From assembly GCF_008641065.1 (NCBI RefSeq), contig NZ_VTRS01000001.1:248001-312000 (forward strand): 64,000 nt of DNA, given 5' to 3'. Position 1 is the stretch's first letter, and each line of letters begins with the position of its first letter. Positions 6,571 to 14,462 of the stretch are shown here, piece after piece. A model generated the notes under the pieces. That model had not been told where the DNA came from. It ran no database searches and was given only the letters and a program-made list of their open reading frames with translations. The DNA comes from Rhabdaerophilum calidifontis. Its GTDB lineage: Bacteria; Pseudomonadota; Alphaproteobacteria; Rhizobiales; Beijerinckiaceae. The position numbers and the translations under genes were made by a program.

Positions 6571-9042
6571 ATGTCTCTTCGTCGCTTGGTCATCATTGGA
6601 AACGGCATGGCGCCCGGCCGAGCGCTGGAGAAGCTGTTCGAATTGGACCCCGGCGCTTCCGGCGGAAGCGGAACCTATTCCGTGACGATTTTCAACGCGG
6701 AGCCGCGGGTCAATTACGACCGGATCATGCTTTCGCCGGTGCTGTCCGGCGAGAAGAGCTACGAGGAGATCGTGATCCACGGCGACGGCTGGTACATCCG
6801 GAACGGTGTCACGCTCTACAAGGGTGTGCGGGTCACGGCGATCGACCGGGTGGCGAAGACCGTGACGGGAACGGGCGGGATCACGGTTCCCTATGATGAC
6901 CTGATCGTGGCGACGGGGTCGGTGCCGTTCATCCTTCCGGTTCCGGGGGCGAATCTGCCGGGGGTCGTGACCTATCGCGACCTCGACGATGTGCATGCGA
7001 TGATGGTGGCGGCCAAGGCCGGCGGCCGCGCGGTGGTGATCGGAGGCGGGCTGCTGGGGCTGGAGGCCGCGGCGGGTCTGCAGGCGCAGGGGATGACGGT
7101 GACGGTCTTGCACCTGATGCCGCATCTGATGGAGCGTCAGCTCGACCCGGCGGCGGGATATCTGCTGCAGCGCGAACTGGAGCGGCGCGGAATCGCGGTG
7201 CGGTGCCAGGCGAACACGCAGGCCATCGAAGGCGAGGGGCGGGTTTCCGGCGTGCGGCTGGACGACGGGACGCTGATCCCCGCGGATCTGGTGGTGATGG
7301 CGGTGGGAATCCGGCCCAATGCGGGCCTGGCCCGGGAGGCAGGGCTCGCCGTCAACCGCGGGATCGTGGTCGGACCGGATATGCGCAGCTCGGACCCGTC
7401 GATCTTCGCGCTCGGCGAATGCGCGGAGGCGGAGGGCCAGGTCTTCGGGCTGGTGGCACCGCTCTACGAGATGGCGAATGTGGTGGCGGCACGGCTCTCG
7501 GGCGATGAGACGGCCGTGTTCAAGCCTGCGGTGACGGCGACAAAGCTGAAAGTGACGGGGATCGACCTCTATTCGGCCGGGGATTTCGCGGAAGCGAAGG
7601 ACCGGGAAGAGATCGTGTTGCGCGACCCGACAGCGGGGCTCTACCGGCGGCTGGTGCTGCGCGACAACCGGGTGATCGGCGCGGTGATGTATGGCGATAC
7701 CTCGGACGGGGCGTGGTTCTTCGACCTGATCCGGCGCGGCACCGACATTTCCGGGATGCGCCAGACGCTGATCTTCGGCCAGGGCTATCAAGGGGGCCAG
7801 GCGCTGGACCCGCTGGCAACGGTCGCGGCACTGCCGGACGACGCGGAGATCTGCGGCTGCAACGGCGTGTGCAAGGGGACGATCATCCAGAAGATCGACG
7901 AGCTCGGGCTGACGACGCTCGACGGCGTCCGCGCGCATACCAAGGCCTCGGCCTCCTGCGGCTCCTGCACTGGCCTAGTCGAGAACCTGCTCCGGCTCCG
8001 GCTCGGCGAGGGCTACAATCCTGCCGCCGTGCAGCCCATGTGCGGCTGCACCGATCTCGGCCATGACGAGTTGCGGCGGCTGATCCGGGCCAAGCGGCTC
8101 AAATCGATCCCGGCAGTGATGCAGGAACTCGGCTGGAAGACCTCCTGCGGCTGCGCCAAATGCCGGCCGGCGCTCAATTACTATCTCGTCTGCGACTGGC
8201 CGGGCGAATACGCGGACGACCAGCAGAGCCGCTTCATCAACGAGCGCGTCCACGCCAATATCCAGAAGGACGGCACCTTCTCGGTGGTGCCGCGCATGTG
8301 GGGTGGGCTGACGAGCGCAAAGGAGCTGCGCGCCATCGCCGATGTCGTCGACAAGTTCGCGATCCCCACCGTCAAGGTCACCGGCGGCCAGCGCATCGAC
8401 ATGCTCGGCGTGCGCAAGGAGGATCTCCCCGCCGTCTGGGCCGATCTCAACGCCGCCGGCATGATCTCCGGCGCCGCCTATGCCAAGGGGCTCCGGACGG
8501 TGAAGACCTGCGTCGGCTCCGATTGGTGCCGCTTCGGCACCCAGGATTCCACCGGGCTCGGTGTCCGGCTCGAGAAGTTCATGTGGGGCTCCTGGACCCC
8601 GGCCAAGCTCAAGATGGCCGTCTCCGGCTGTCCGCGCAACTGCGCCGAGGCCACCTGCAAGGATATCGGGGTCATCTGCGTCGATTCCGGCTACGAGATC
8701 CATTTTGCCGGTGCCGCCGGTCTCGACATCAAGGGCACCGAGATTCTCGGCCATGCCGGCACCGAGGACGAGGCCGTCGAGATCATCGCCGCCCTGACCC
8801 AGCTCTACCGCGAGCAGGGCCATTATCTCGAACGCATCTACAAATGGGCGAAGCGCGTCGGCATCCCCGCCATCAAGGCCGCGATCATCGAGGATCCCGC
8901 CCGCCGCCGCGCGCTCTTCGAGCGCTTCGTCCTCTCCCAGCGCTATGCCCAGGTTGATCCCTGGGCCGAGCGTGTCAACGGCCGGGAGGCGCATGAATTC
9001 GCGGCCATGGCCGAACTGCGCCTGCCTCAGGCCGCCGAATGA
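6571..9042 (+). CDS. nirB: NADH-dependent nitrite reductase, large subunit
   Basis: Cytoplasmic siroheme nitrite reductase (nitrite to ammonium), 823 residues, normal for NirB. Order: FAD/NAD(P)H oxidoreductase with LVIIGNGMAPGRALE at the N-terminus and VVIGGGLLGLEAA near 155; two BFD-like [2Fe-2S] modules (CGCNGVCKG with CGSCTG, then CGCTDLG with CGCAKC, about 428-535); nitrite/sulfite-reductase ferredoxin-like half and siroheme/[4Fe-4S] domain with C-x5-C (CVGSDWC) and C-x3-C (CPRNC). The ATG opening MSLRRLVIIGNG fits the family; only a weak AGGGCA precedes it. Codon use switches sharply near residue 425, from G-ending to C-ending codons. Paired with nirD; no nitrate reductase or transporter gene is in view. 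Confidence 0.95.
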   Translation: MSLRRLVIIGNGMAPGRALEKLFELDPGASGGSGTYSVTIFNAEPRVNYDRIMLSPVLSGEKSYEEIVIHGDGWYIRNGVTLYKGVRVTAIDRVAKTVTGTGGITVPYDDLIVATGSVPFILPVPGANLPGVVTYRDLDDVHAMMVAAKAGGRAVVIGGGLLGLEAAAGLQAQGMTVTVLHLMPHLMERQLDPAAGYLLQRELERRGIAVRCQANTQAIEGEGRVSGVRLDDGTLIPADLVVMAVGIRPNAGLAREAGLAVNRGIVVGPDMRSSDPSIFALGECAEAEGQVFGLVAPLYEMANVVAARLSGDETAVFKPAVTATKLKVTGIDLYSAGDFAEAKDREEIVLRDPTAGLYRRLVLRDNRVIGAVMYGDTSDGAWFFDLIRRGTDISGMRQTLIFGQGYQGGQALDPLATVAALPDDAEICGCNGVCKGTIIQKIDELGLTTLDGVRAHTKASASCGSCTGLVENLLRLRLGEGYNPAAVQPMCGCTDLGHDELRRLIRAKRLKSIPAVMQELGWKTSCGCAKCRPALNYYLVCDWPGEYADDQQSRFINERVHANIQKDGTFSVVPRMWGGLTSAKELRAIADVVDKFAIPTVKVTGGQRIDMLGVRKEDLPAVWADLNAAGMISGAAYAKGLRTVKTCVGSDWCRFGTQDSTGLGVRLEKFMWGSWTPAKLKMAVSGCPRNCAEATCKDIGVICVDSGYEIHFAGAAGLDIKGTEILGHAGTEDEAVEIIAALTQLYREQGHYLERIYKWAKRVGIPAIKAAIIEDPARRRALFERFVLSQRYAQVDPWAERVNGREAHEFAAMAELRLPQAAE

Positions 9043-9082
9043 ACCCCGCCGAGCAGGCCCCAGACCCGACACGGAGCATGCG

Positions 9083-9451
9083 ATGAACCGGATCGCCGAA
9101 ACCTGGCTTGATATCGGCGCAGAGGCCGACATCCCTCTGCGCGGCGCCCGCGTCGTCCGCGCCCCCATCGGCGATATCGCCGTCTTCAAGGCCGCGGACG
9201 GCACACTTTTCGCCCTGCGCGACCGCTGCCCCCACAAGGGCGGCCCCCTCTCCCAGGGCATCGTCCATGGCCACGCCGTCACGTGCCCGCTCCACAACTG
9301 GGTCATTTCGCTCGAGACCGGCGAGGCCCAGGGCGCCGATCACGGATGCACCCCGAAAATCCCGCTCCGCGTCGAAAACGGGCGGGTGCTCCTCGATGCA
9401 GCCGCCATCGCCAGGCTGGGCGCCCCGCAATCCGACGCCTCTGCGGCCTGA
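9083..9451 (+). CDS. nirD: Nitrite reductase small subunit, Rieske type
   Basis: Small subunit of the NirBD enzyme, 122 residues. It carries an apparently intact Rieske [2Fe-2S] binding pair, CPHKGG (about 43-48) and CPLHNW (about 62-67), as in many NirD proteins and Rieske ferredoxins. The selected ATG has ACGGAG 6 bases upstream and gives the expected N-terminus (MNRIAETWLDIG). It follows nirB by 40 bases and shares the C-ending codon preference of the 3-prime half of nirB. The gap after it contains a hairpin (9470-9488, stem GGCCGG) without a T tract. Confidence 0.93.
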   Translation: MNRIAETWLDIGAEADIPLRGARVVRAPIGDIAVFKAADGTLFALRDRCPHKGGPLSQGIVHGHAVTCPLHNWVISLETGEAQGADHGCTPKIPLRVENGRVLLDAAAIARLGAPQSDASAA

Positions 9452-9495
9452 TTGCCTTCCCGCATCGCAGGCCGGTGGCGGCCCGGCCCAGGAAA

Positions 9496-9524
9496 TTGAC
9501 GTTCCGGGTCTGGATTGTTATCGA
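9496..9524 (+). promoter_or_regulatory. Candidate sigma-70 promoter for exbB
   Basis: TTGACG (9496-9501), a 17-base spacer and TATCGA (9519-9524) form a good housekeeping promoter about 85 bases before exbB. A hairpin GCCGCG-6-CGCGGC (near 9572-9589) lies between it and the gene. I see no Fur- or Irr-like box overlapping the promoter. Confidence 0.45.
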
Positions 9525-9607
9525 GCGGGTGGCCGAGGCAGCCAGAGCAGCCACCCAGGCCCGGGCAGGCCGCGGATCATCGCGGCTCATGACAATCGGG
9601 CAGGCGC

Positions 9608-10390
9608 ATGATCGATTTTCCTTTCCGCCGCCGCATCCGCGCGGCCTTCGCCCTCGGCATGGTCGCGCTGTTCTCCCCGGCGCCGCTCCGGGCCGCCGAT
9701 CCGACCCTGCCGGCTGATCTCTCGCAGGTCGGCATGTTTCTGCAGGCCGATCTCGTCGTGAAGGCGGTGATGGTCGGGCTTGCGCTCGCCTCGCTCGTCG
9801 CCTGGACGGTGCTGTTCGCGAAGAAGATCGAGATCGGGCTCGCCCGTGCCCGGCTTGCCCGCAGCCTCGCCGCGCTGGCGGACCAGCCCGGCCTGCGTGC
9901 GGCCTCCGCCGGGCCGGTGCCGGACCGGATCGCCGCGGCGCTCACCGCCGCCGCGCTCGACGAGATCACGCGCGCCGGGGAGGGCGCGAGCCGCGACGGC
10001 GTCAAGGAGCGCATCGCGCTCCGCCTCCAGCGGATCGAGGCGGCGGCGACGCGCGAGATCGGGCGCGGCGTCAGCCTGCTGGCGACGATCGGCGCCACTG
10101 CGCCCTTCGTCGGGCTGTTCGGCACCGTCTGGGGCATCATGAACAGCTTCATCGGCATCTCGAAATCGCAGACGACCAACCTCGCCGTGGTCGCGCCGGG
10201 CATCGCCGAGGCGCTGCTTGCGACGGCGATCGGCCTTGTCGCCGCGATTCCGGCGGTGATCTTCTACAACCACCTCACCCGCGCGGTGGCGGGCTATCGC
10301 GCCGCGCTGGGCGATGCGGTCGCGATCACCAGCGTGCTCGCGAGCCGCGATCTCGACCGGGGACCGTCCCTGCGCCTGGCGGCGGAGTGA
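9608..10390 (+). CDS. exbB: ExbB/TolQ-family proton channel subunit
   Basis: Inner-membrane stator protein of the MotA/TolQ/ExbB family, 260 residues, that couples the proton gradient to TonB. It has an N-terminal signal-like segment (about 9-29, ending PLRAADP) as in the longer alphaproteobacterial ExbB proteins, one membrane segment near 48-70, a cytoplasmic helical region, and the paired C-terminal segments with the signature TIGATAPFVGLFGTVWGI (about 159-176) and ALLATAIGLVAAIPAV (about 201-216). It is followed after 7 bases by exbD. ExbB rather than TolQ is preferred because of the signal-like N-terminus and the lack of tolA, tolB or pal nearby. Confidence 0.9.
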   Translation: MIDFPFRRRIRAAFALGMVALFSPAPLRAADPTLPADLSQVGMFLQADLVVKAVMVGLALASLVAWTVLFAKKIEIGLARARLARSLAALADQPGLRAASAGPVPDRIAAALTAAALDEITRAGEGASRDGVKERIALRLQRIEAAATREIGRGVSLLATIGATAPFVGLFGTVWGIMNSFIGISKSQTTNLAVVAPGIAEALLATAIGLVAAIPAVIFYNHLTRAVAGYRAALGDAVAITSVLASRDLDRGPSLRLAAE

Positions 10391-10397
10391 GGCCGAG

Positions 10398-10850
10398 ATG
10401 GGGTTTTCCGTCAAATCCGGGGGCGAAGACGACCTGACCGAGAGCGGCGAGATCAACGTCACGCCGTTCATCGACGTCATCCTCGTCCTGCTCATCATCT
10501 TCATGGTCGCGGCGCCGATCTCGACGGTCGATGTCCCGGTCGACCTGCCGGCGGCGGCGGCGCAGCCCAGTCCGAAGCCGGACAAGCCGGTCTATGTGAC
10601 GCTCAAGGCCGATCTCTCGCTCGCGGTGGGTGAGGCGGCGGTCGCGCCGGAGAGGCTCGGGCCGGCGATCGATGCCGCCACCGGCGGCCAGCGCGACACG
10701 CGGCTCTTCCTGCGGGCGGACCGCAATGTGCCCTATGGCGAGATCATGCGGCTCTTCACCGCCTTGCGCCAGCAGGGCTATCTCAAGGTTGCGCTCGTGG
10801 CGCTCGAGCAGGGCGGCGCGCCGGCGGCGGAACCCGCCTGGGCGCCATGA
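10398..10850 (+). CDS. exbD: ExbD/TolR-family proton channel subunit
   Basis: Partner of ExbB, 150 residues: a short cytoplasmic N-terminus, a single membrane helix (about 24-43) and a periplasmic domain. The signature INVTPFIDVILVLLIIF is intact, including the essential membrane Asp (residue 26). The ATG with GAGGCCGAG upstream gives the standard start. In many proteobacteria tonB comes next; here the next gene is unrelated and on the other strand, so TonB must be encoded elsewhere. Confidence 0.9.
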   Translation: MGFSVKSGGEDDLTESGEINVTPFIDVILVLLIIFMVAAPISTVDVPVDLPAAAAQPSPKPDKPVYVTLKADLSLAVGEAAVAPERLGPAIDAATGGQRDTRLFLRADRNVPYGEIMRLFTALRQQGYLKVALVALEQGGAPAAEPAWAP

Positions 10851-10956
10851 AGGCGGGCTCGCCCTTCCTGCCTGCCGCTGCAATTCCCGCTGAAGCTGCA
10901 ATGCACAATATCGCCCGACGGCAAATCCAGAGATGGAAGGTCTTTTGCCTTCATTT

Positions 10957-11764
10957 CTAGAGTGTCGGCGCCCGAGACTGGGCAGGCCGATCCTCGCGCT
11001 TCTGGCCTTGCAGGATCAATTCGCCCTTGGCCCGCACAACGTGTGCGGTAACCACCTCTTCTACGCGCTTACGCGCAGCCTGCCGGATGGCGGTTTCGTT
11101 GGTCAACTCTCCGTCATTCAAAATAACATCCACCGTCGCCGCAATGAGCGCATTCACCTCGCCTTCGCAGAAAAGCATGGCCGCTTTGGCGATGACTTCC
11201 GCTTTTTCATCGGTCACAAGCATGGGTAAGGCCTGCTTTCCGATGCAGCCCATGGTCCGCTCACGGATCACATCGCGAACTTTTTCAGCCGTCGCGAGCT
11301 TGTCAGCGCGAGCCGCTTTGGCACGTGCCTCCGATTCGGCTCGCTCTGCCGCTTGTCGCGCAGCCTCGGTGCGGCGCAATTCCTCCAAGCGTATCATATC
11401 GGCCTTGATGCTCGCGATGCGCGGCGCGGGCTCGAATTGCCCGGTCCAAATCGTTCAAATAAGCACCGGAGAAAAACTCCATCCCGCCGCCGCCATAGAT
11501 TGCATCGTGCATGGCGATCATGGTCAGGAGAGATGGCCTACAAGCGTCCATCGCTATGGCGGTCAGCGGCCGGAAATTGTTCATCTCGACTGCATTCGAG
11601 AAACTGGATGACGCGCTAACATAATTGGAGATGCAGTCGGTCGCCGCGCGTACATAGGGAACATGCTGGCGCCGTTTGTCACGGTCCGAAGCGGGATCAG
11701 CACATGCTGTGCCGGCGGAGGCTAGAAACAAGGCGAAGCAAGGTATGGCTAACCACTGACGCAT
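10957..11764 (-). pseudogene. Secreted two-repeat protein of unknown function, reading frame broken
   Basis: Two minus-strand reading frames look like one gene split by a frame change. The first (from ATG 11764, ribosome site GGAGTG) has a signal peptide (about 1-23, ending GTACADP) and a domain with two Cys; the second, open from 11454, holds an Ala/Glu/Arg-rich coiled coil and a second two-Cys domain. The two domains resemble each other (LTAIAMDACRPSLLTMIAMHD versus IAKAAMLFCEGEVNALIAATVD), which argues they belong to one duplicated protein of about 268 residues. Joining them needs a +1 shift somewhere between 11454 and 11303, most likely near 11430-11450. No slippery heptamer is evident, so a disabling mutation or sequencing error is likelier than programmed shifting. 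Base composition is AT-richer than the neighbours. I do not recognise the family. Confidence 0.6.
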
Positions 11765-11934
11765 CGCACACTCCGACAAGTCGGATTAAAACGCTAACAC
11801 CATTCACGAGCGTTCGGAAGATGCTGGCTCGCCCGAAGCAGAGCGATGCGGCGGGACCCGTGATGGGGCCAACAGCACCGCACGCTAAAATTAAACTAAA
11901 AAACTAATTATAACAATGAACGAAATCAGAAATC

Positions 11935-12010
<76 letters not shown>

Positions 12011-12154
12011 GGTCAGACGGAGGCGCTTCCTTCGCCGATCGGGCACGGGAAGTCAACGGATTTTCGCGGCATCGGAGGCCGTCTTGCGCGAGCCCGGTGC
12101 GCTCGTCTAAGGTCCGGCGCGGCGCAAGGCCGCCGCAGGCAGACGGGAGCTGGC

Positions 12155-12439
12155 ATGTACCCCATCCTTTGGCTGTTCAACACCTTGATCGGCATCTATT
12201 CCTTTCTCCTGATCGCCTTCGTGGTGCTGTCGCTGTTGATCAATTTCAACATCGTCAATGCGCGCCAGCCGCTCGTCTCGGCCATCGGCGAGTTCCTCTA
12301 CCGCATCACCGAGCCGGTGCTGGCGCCGGTGCGCCGGCGGCTTCCCGATCTCGGGCCGATCGACATTTCCCCGGTCGTGGTGCTGCTGGGGCTGCAATTC
12401 CTCCAGATCACGGTCAATTACTACGCCCGCGCCTTCTGA
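12155..12439 (+). CDS. YggT family membrane protein
   Basis: Small integral membrane protein of 94 residues with two hydrophobic segments (about 5-30 and 68-92) and the YggT signature between them (FNIVNARQPLVSAIGEFLYRITEPVLAPVRRRLP, residues about 30-64, quoted by its parts: NARQP, ITEPVLAPVRR and LGPIDISP). The family has been linked to osmotic tolerance and, in cyanobacteria and plastids (CCB3/YlmG), to membrane organisation; its bacterial role is unsettled. In alphaproteobacteria it is commonly next to a DUF167 gene, which is present here two genes downstream. Confidence 0.88.
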   Translation: MYPILWLFNTLIGIYSFLLIAFVVLSLLINFNIVNARQPLVSAIGEFLYRITEPVLAPVRRRLPDLGPIDISPVVVLLGLQFLQITVNYYARAF

Positions 12440-12514
12440 GGCTTCGACGCCGGATTGACGACGCCGCGGCGACAGGCCCTAATCCTGATCCGGAGCGCGG
12501 AACGGGAGGGCTTC

Positions 12515-13069
12515 ATGGTTCGGATCAGGATGCTGGGCGCGGCCATGCTGCTTGCGCTCGCCGGCCAGGGCGGCGGCCTGGCGCAGGATGCGGGTGAGGC
12601 GACCTTCACGCGCGTCGCCATGCCCAAGGATCTGGCGGGCTTCCAGCTCTACGGCAAGGTGGACAAGCCCGACCGCAAGATCGTGCGATTCCTCTACGTG
12701 AACCGCGACGCGCTTGCCGGGGTCCGGCCTGGCGAGCCATTCCCGGATGGCACGGTGATCGTGATGGAGGATCGCGGCGTCGCCCTCGATACCGCCGGGG
12801 CGCCGATCCGGGGCGCTGACGGCCGCCTCCAGCCGACGGGGCGCGTCCGCGCCTATCTGCTGATGGAGAAGCGCAAGGGTTGGGGCGAGACCAATCTCTT
12901 CCCGCCCGAGAAGGACAATGGCGATTGGGAATACGCGCTGTTCCGCGGCGACGGCAGCCCGAACCCGGTGAAGCTCGACACCTGCTATGCCTGCCACCTG
13001 CCGCAGAACAAGGACGGGCTCGACTTCACCTTCTCCGGCGCCGGGATCCACGCGCTGGCGCGGCGCTGA
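12515..13069 (+). CDS. Cytochrome P460-like exported heme protein
   Basis: Predicted periplasmic protein of 184 residues. Residues 1-23 form a signal peptide (MVRIRMLGAAMLLALAGQ then Gly/Leu-Ala). The body matches the cytochrome P460 family pattern: a region around FLYVNRDALAG, the WGETNLFPPEKDNGDWEYALF segment and a c-type heme site CYACH near residue 158, with a short tail ending FTFSGAGIHALARR. The ATG was chosen for GGGAGGG 6 bases upstream. Family members act in oxidation of hydroxylamine or NO detoxification, but many exported homologues have no assigned function. It interrupts the usual yggT-DUF167 neighbourhood. Confidence 0.75.
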   Translation: MVRIRMLGAAMLLALAGQGGGLAQDAGEATFTRVAMPKDLAGFQLYGKVDKPDRKIVRFLYVNRDALAGVRPGEPFPDGTVIVMEDRGVALDTAGAPIRGADGRLQPTGRVRAYLLMEKRKGWGETNLFPPEKDNGDWEYALFRGDGSPNPVKLDTCYACHLPQNKDGLDFTFSGAGIHALARR

Positions 13070-13075
13070 CCGGCG

Positions 13076-13402
13076 ATGGCGGCGATCGCGGATCTCGCGC
13101 GGTGCGAGGCCGGCGGGATCGTCTTCCGGGTCCGGCTCACGCCGCGCGGCGGGCGCGATTCCATCGACGGGGTGGGGCGGGATTCGGCCGGGCTCGCGCA
13201 TGTCGCGGCCCGGGTCGCGGCGCCGCCCGAGGAGGGCCGCGCCAATGCGGCGCTGGTCGCGCTGCTCGCGGAGGCATTGGGGCTGCCGCGGCGGGCGGTG
13301 ACGATCCGATCCGGCCAGCAGGCACGCGTCAAGCTGATCCAGGCCGAGGGCGATGCCGAGGCGCTCGCCGAGCGGCTGGCGGCTCTGGTTACAAAGCCTT
13401 AA
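13076..13402 (+). CDS. DUF167 (YggU) family protein
   Basis: Small cytoplasmic protein of 108 residues with the DUF167 signature: an N-terminal FRVRLTPRGGRDSIDG, the central VAAPPEEGRANAALVALLAE (about 47-66) and the C-terminal GQQARVKLI. Function unknown across bacteria; structures show a small alpha/beta fold. It starts 6 bases after the P460-like gene and is probably co-transcribed with it and yggT. The 178-base gap after it must hold the sdh promoter; I see only a weak candidate (TTGCGA, 17 bases, TAGTCC near 13518-13546). Confidence 0.85.
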   Translation: MAAIADLARCEAGGIVFRVRLTPRGGRDSIDGVGRDSAGLAHVAARVAAPPEEGRANAALVALLAEALGLPRRAVTIRSGQQARVKLIQAEGDAEALAERLAALVTKP

Positions 13403-13580
13403 GAAGAAAGGCGGAAAAGCGGCCGGCGGGAGGCTCGGGTCGGGGCGCGACGTTCTGCCCCGCCCCCGATGCTTGGCGCGGCCCGTACATCTTGGCAGAA
13501 GGTCGAGTCGGGTGTTGCGTTGCGAAGCATTCCAAACTCCGCTAGTCCAACCGCATTCGCGATACGCGGCAAGGTGAACC

Positions 13581-13973
13581 ATGGCTAGAACCGGTCCGGC
13601 GGAACGTCCGCTCTCCCCGCATCTCCAGATCTACCGGCCGTCGGTGACGATGGTGATGTCGATCCTTCACCGCATCACCGGGGCGGCGCTGTTCTTCGGC
13701 ACCCTGCTCGTGGTGGCGCTGCTGGTGGCACTCGCCGCCGGGGCCGGCGCCTATGACGCGGTGCGCGGGATCTACGGGTCGATGCTCGGCCGGCTGGTGC
13801 TGTTCGGCTATTCCTGGGCGCTGATCCATCACGCGCTCGGCGGGCTTCGCCATCTCGTCTGGGATACCGGCGCCGGGCTCGAACGGGCCACGCGCCTGCG
13901 GTTCGGCTGGCTGACGATCATCGGCTCGCTGGCGCTGACGCTGCTGCTCTGGCTTTTCCATTTCGTCGGGTGA
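13581..13973 (+). CDS. sdhC: Succinate dehydrogenase cytochrome b556 subunit
   Basis: Membrane anchor of complex II, 130 residues, three membrane helices (about 22-50, 66-90, 108-129). Signatures: RPLSPHLQIYRPS near the N-terminus (quinone side), the HRITG motif at the first helix and SWALIHHALGGLRHLVWD, whose His residues include the heme b ligand. It is the first gene of sdhCDAB, and its stop overlaps a possible GTG start of sdhD (GTGA). Confidence 0.95.
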   Translation: MARTGPAERPLSPHLQIYRPSVTMVMSILHRITGAALFFGTLLVVALLVALAAGAGAYDAVRGIYGSMLGRLVLFGYSWALIHHALGGLRHLVWDTGAGLERATRLRFGWLTIIGSLALTLLLWLFHFVG

Positions 13974-13978
13974 ATGCG

Positions 13979-14377
13979 ATGCACGGCTCCTCCCCCACCT
14001 CCATCCGCACCCCGGCATCCCGCGTCCGCGGCCTCGGCGCGGCGAAATCCGGAACCGGGCATTTCTGGCTGAGCCGTCTGACGGCGGTCGCGAACCTGCC
14101 GCTGACGATCGCCTTCCTGGTGATCGCATTGATGCTCGCCCGGCGCGACCATGCGGGCGCGATGGCGCTTGTCGGCCATCCGCTGGTCGCGCTGGTTCTG
14201 CTCGGCTTCCTGCTCTCGGTCTGCATCCACATGCGGCTCGGCATGCAGGTCATCATCGAGGATTACGTGCATCGGGAAGGGACGAAGATCGTGCTCCTGA
14301 TGCTGAATACCTTCTTCGCGGTCGGGGTCGGTCTTGCCTCGGCCTATGCGATCCTCCGGGTCGACCTCGCGGGCTGA
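13979..14377 (+). CDS. sdhD: Succinate dehydrogenase hydrophobic anchor subunit
   Basis: Second membrane anchor of complex II, 132 residues with three hydrophobic helices. The [20 protein letters not shown] region and [18 protein letters not shown] (heme ligand His and the D-Y quinone-site pair) are typical of alphaproteobacterial SdhD. An in-frame GTG at 13970 overlaps the sdhC stop and would add three residues; I prefer the ATG, but coupling to sdhC translation is likely either way. Confidence 0.93.
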   Translation: MHGSSPTSIRTPASRVRGLGAAKSGTGHFWLSRLTAVANLPLTIAFLVIALMLARRDHAGAMALVGHPLVALVLLGFLLSVCIHMRLGMQVIIEDYVHREGTKIVLLMLNTFFAVGVGLASAYAILRVDLAG

Positions 14378-14462
14378 CGGGTGGGATCATCGGGTTGACG
14401 CATCGTTCCGGTTCGCCGGCGGCCGCCGGGTTCGGGACATGCCTTTTGGGAGATCGAGCGGG

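Noticed and set aside
10933-11229. Plus-strand 98-codon frame after exbD
   Set aside because: It is antisense to the C-terminal repeat of the secreted protein, has no ribosome site and no protein-like pattern.
11303-11454. Programmed ribosomal frameshift in the secreted repeat protein
   Set aside because: No slippery heptamer or clear downstream pseudoknot was seen, and the needed shift is +1. Mutation or sequencing error is simpler.
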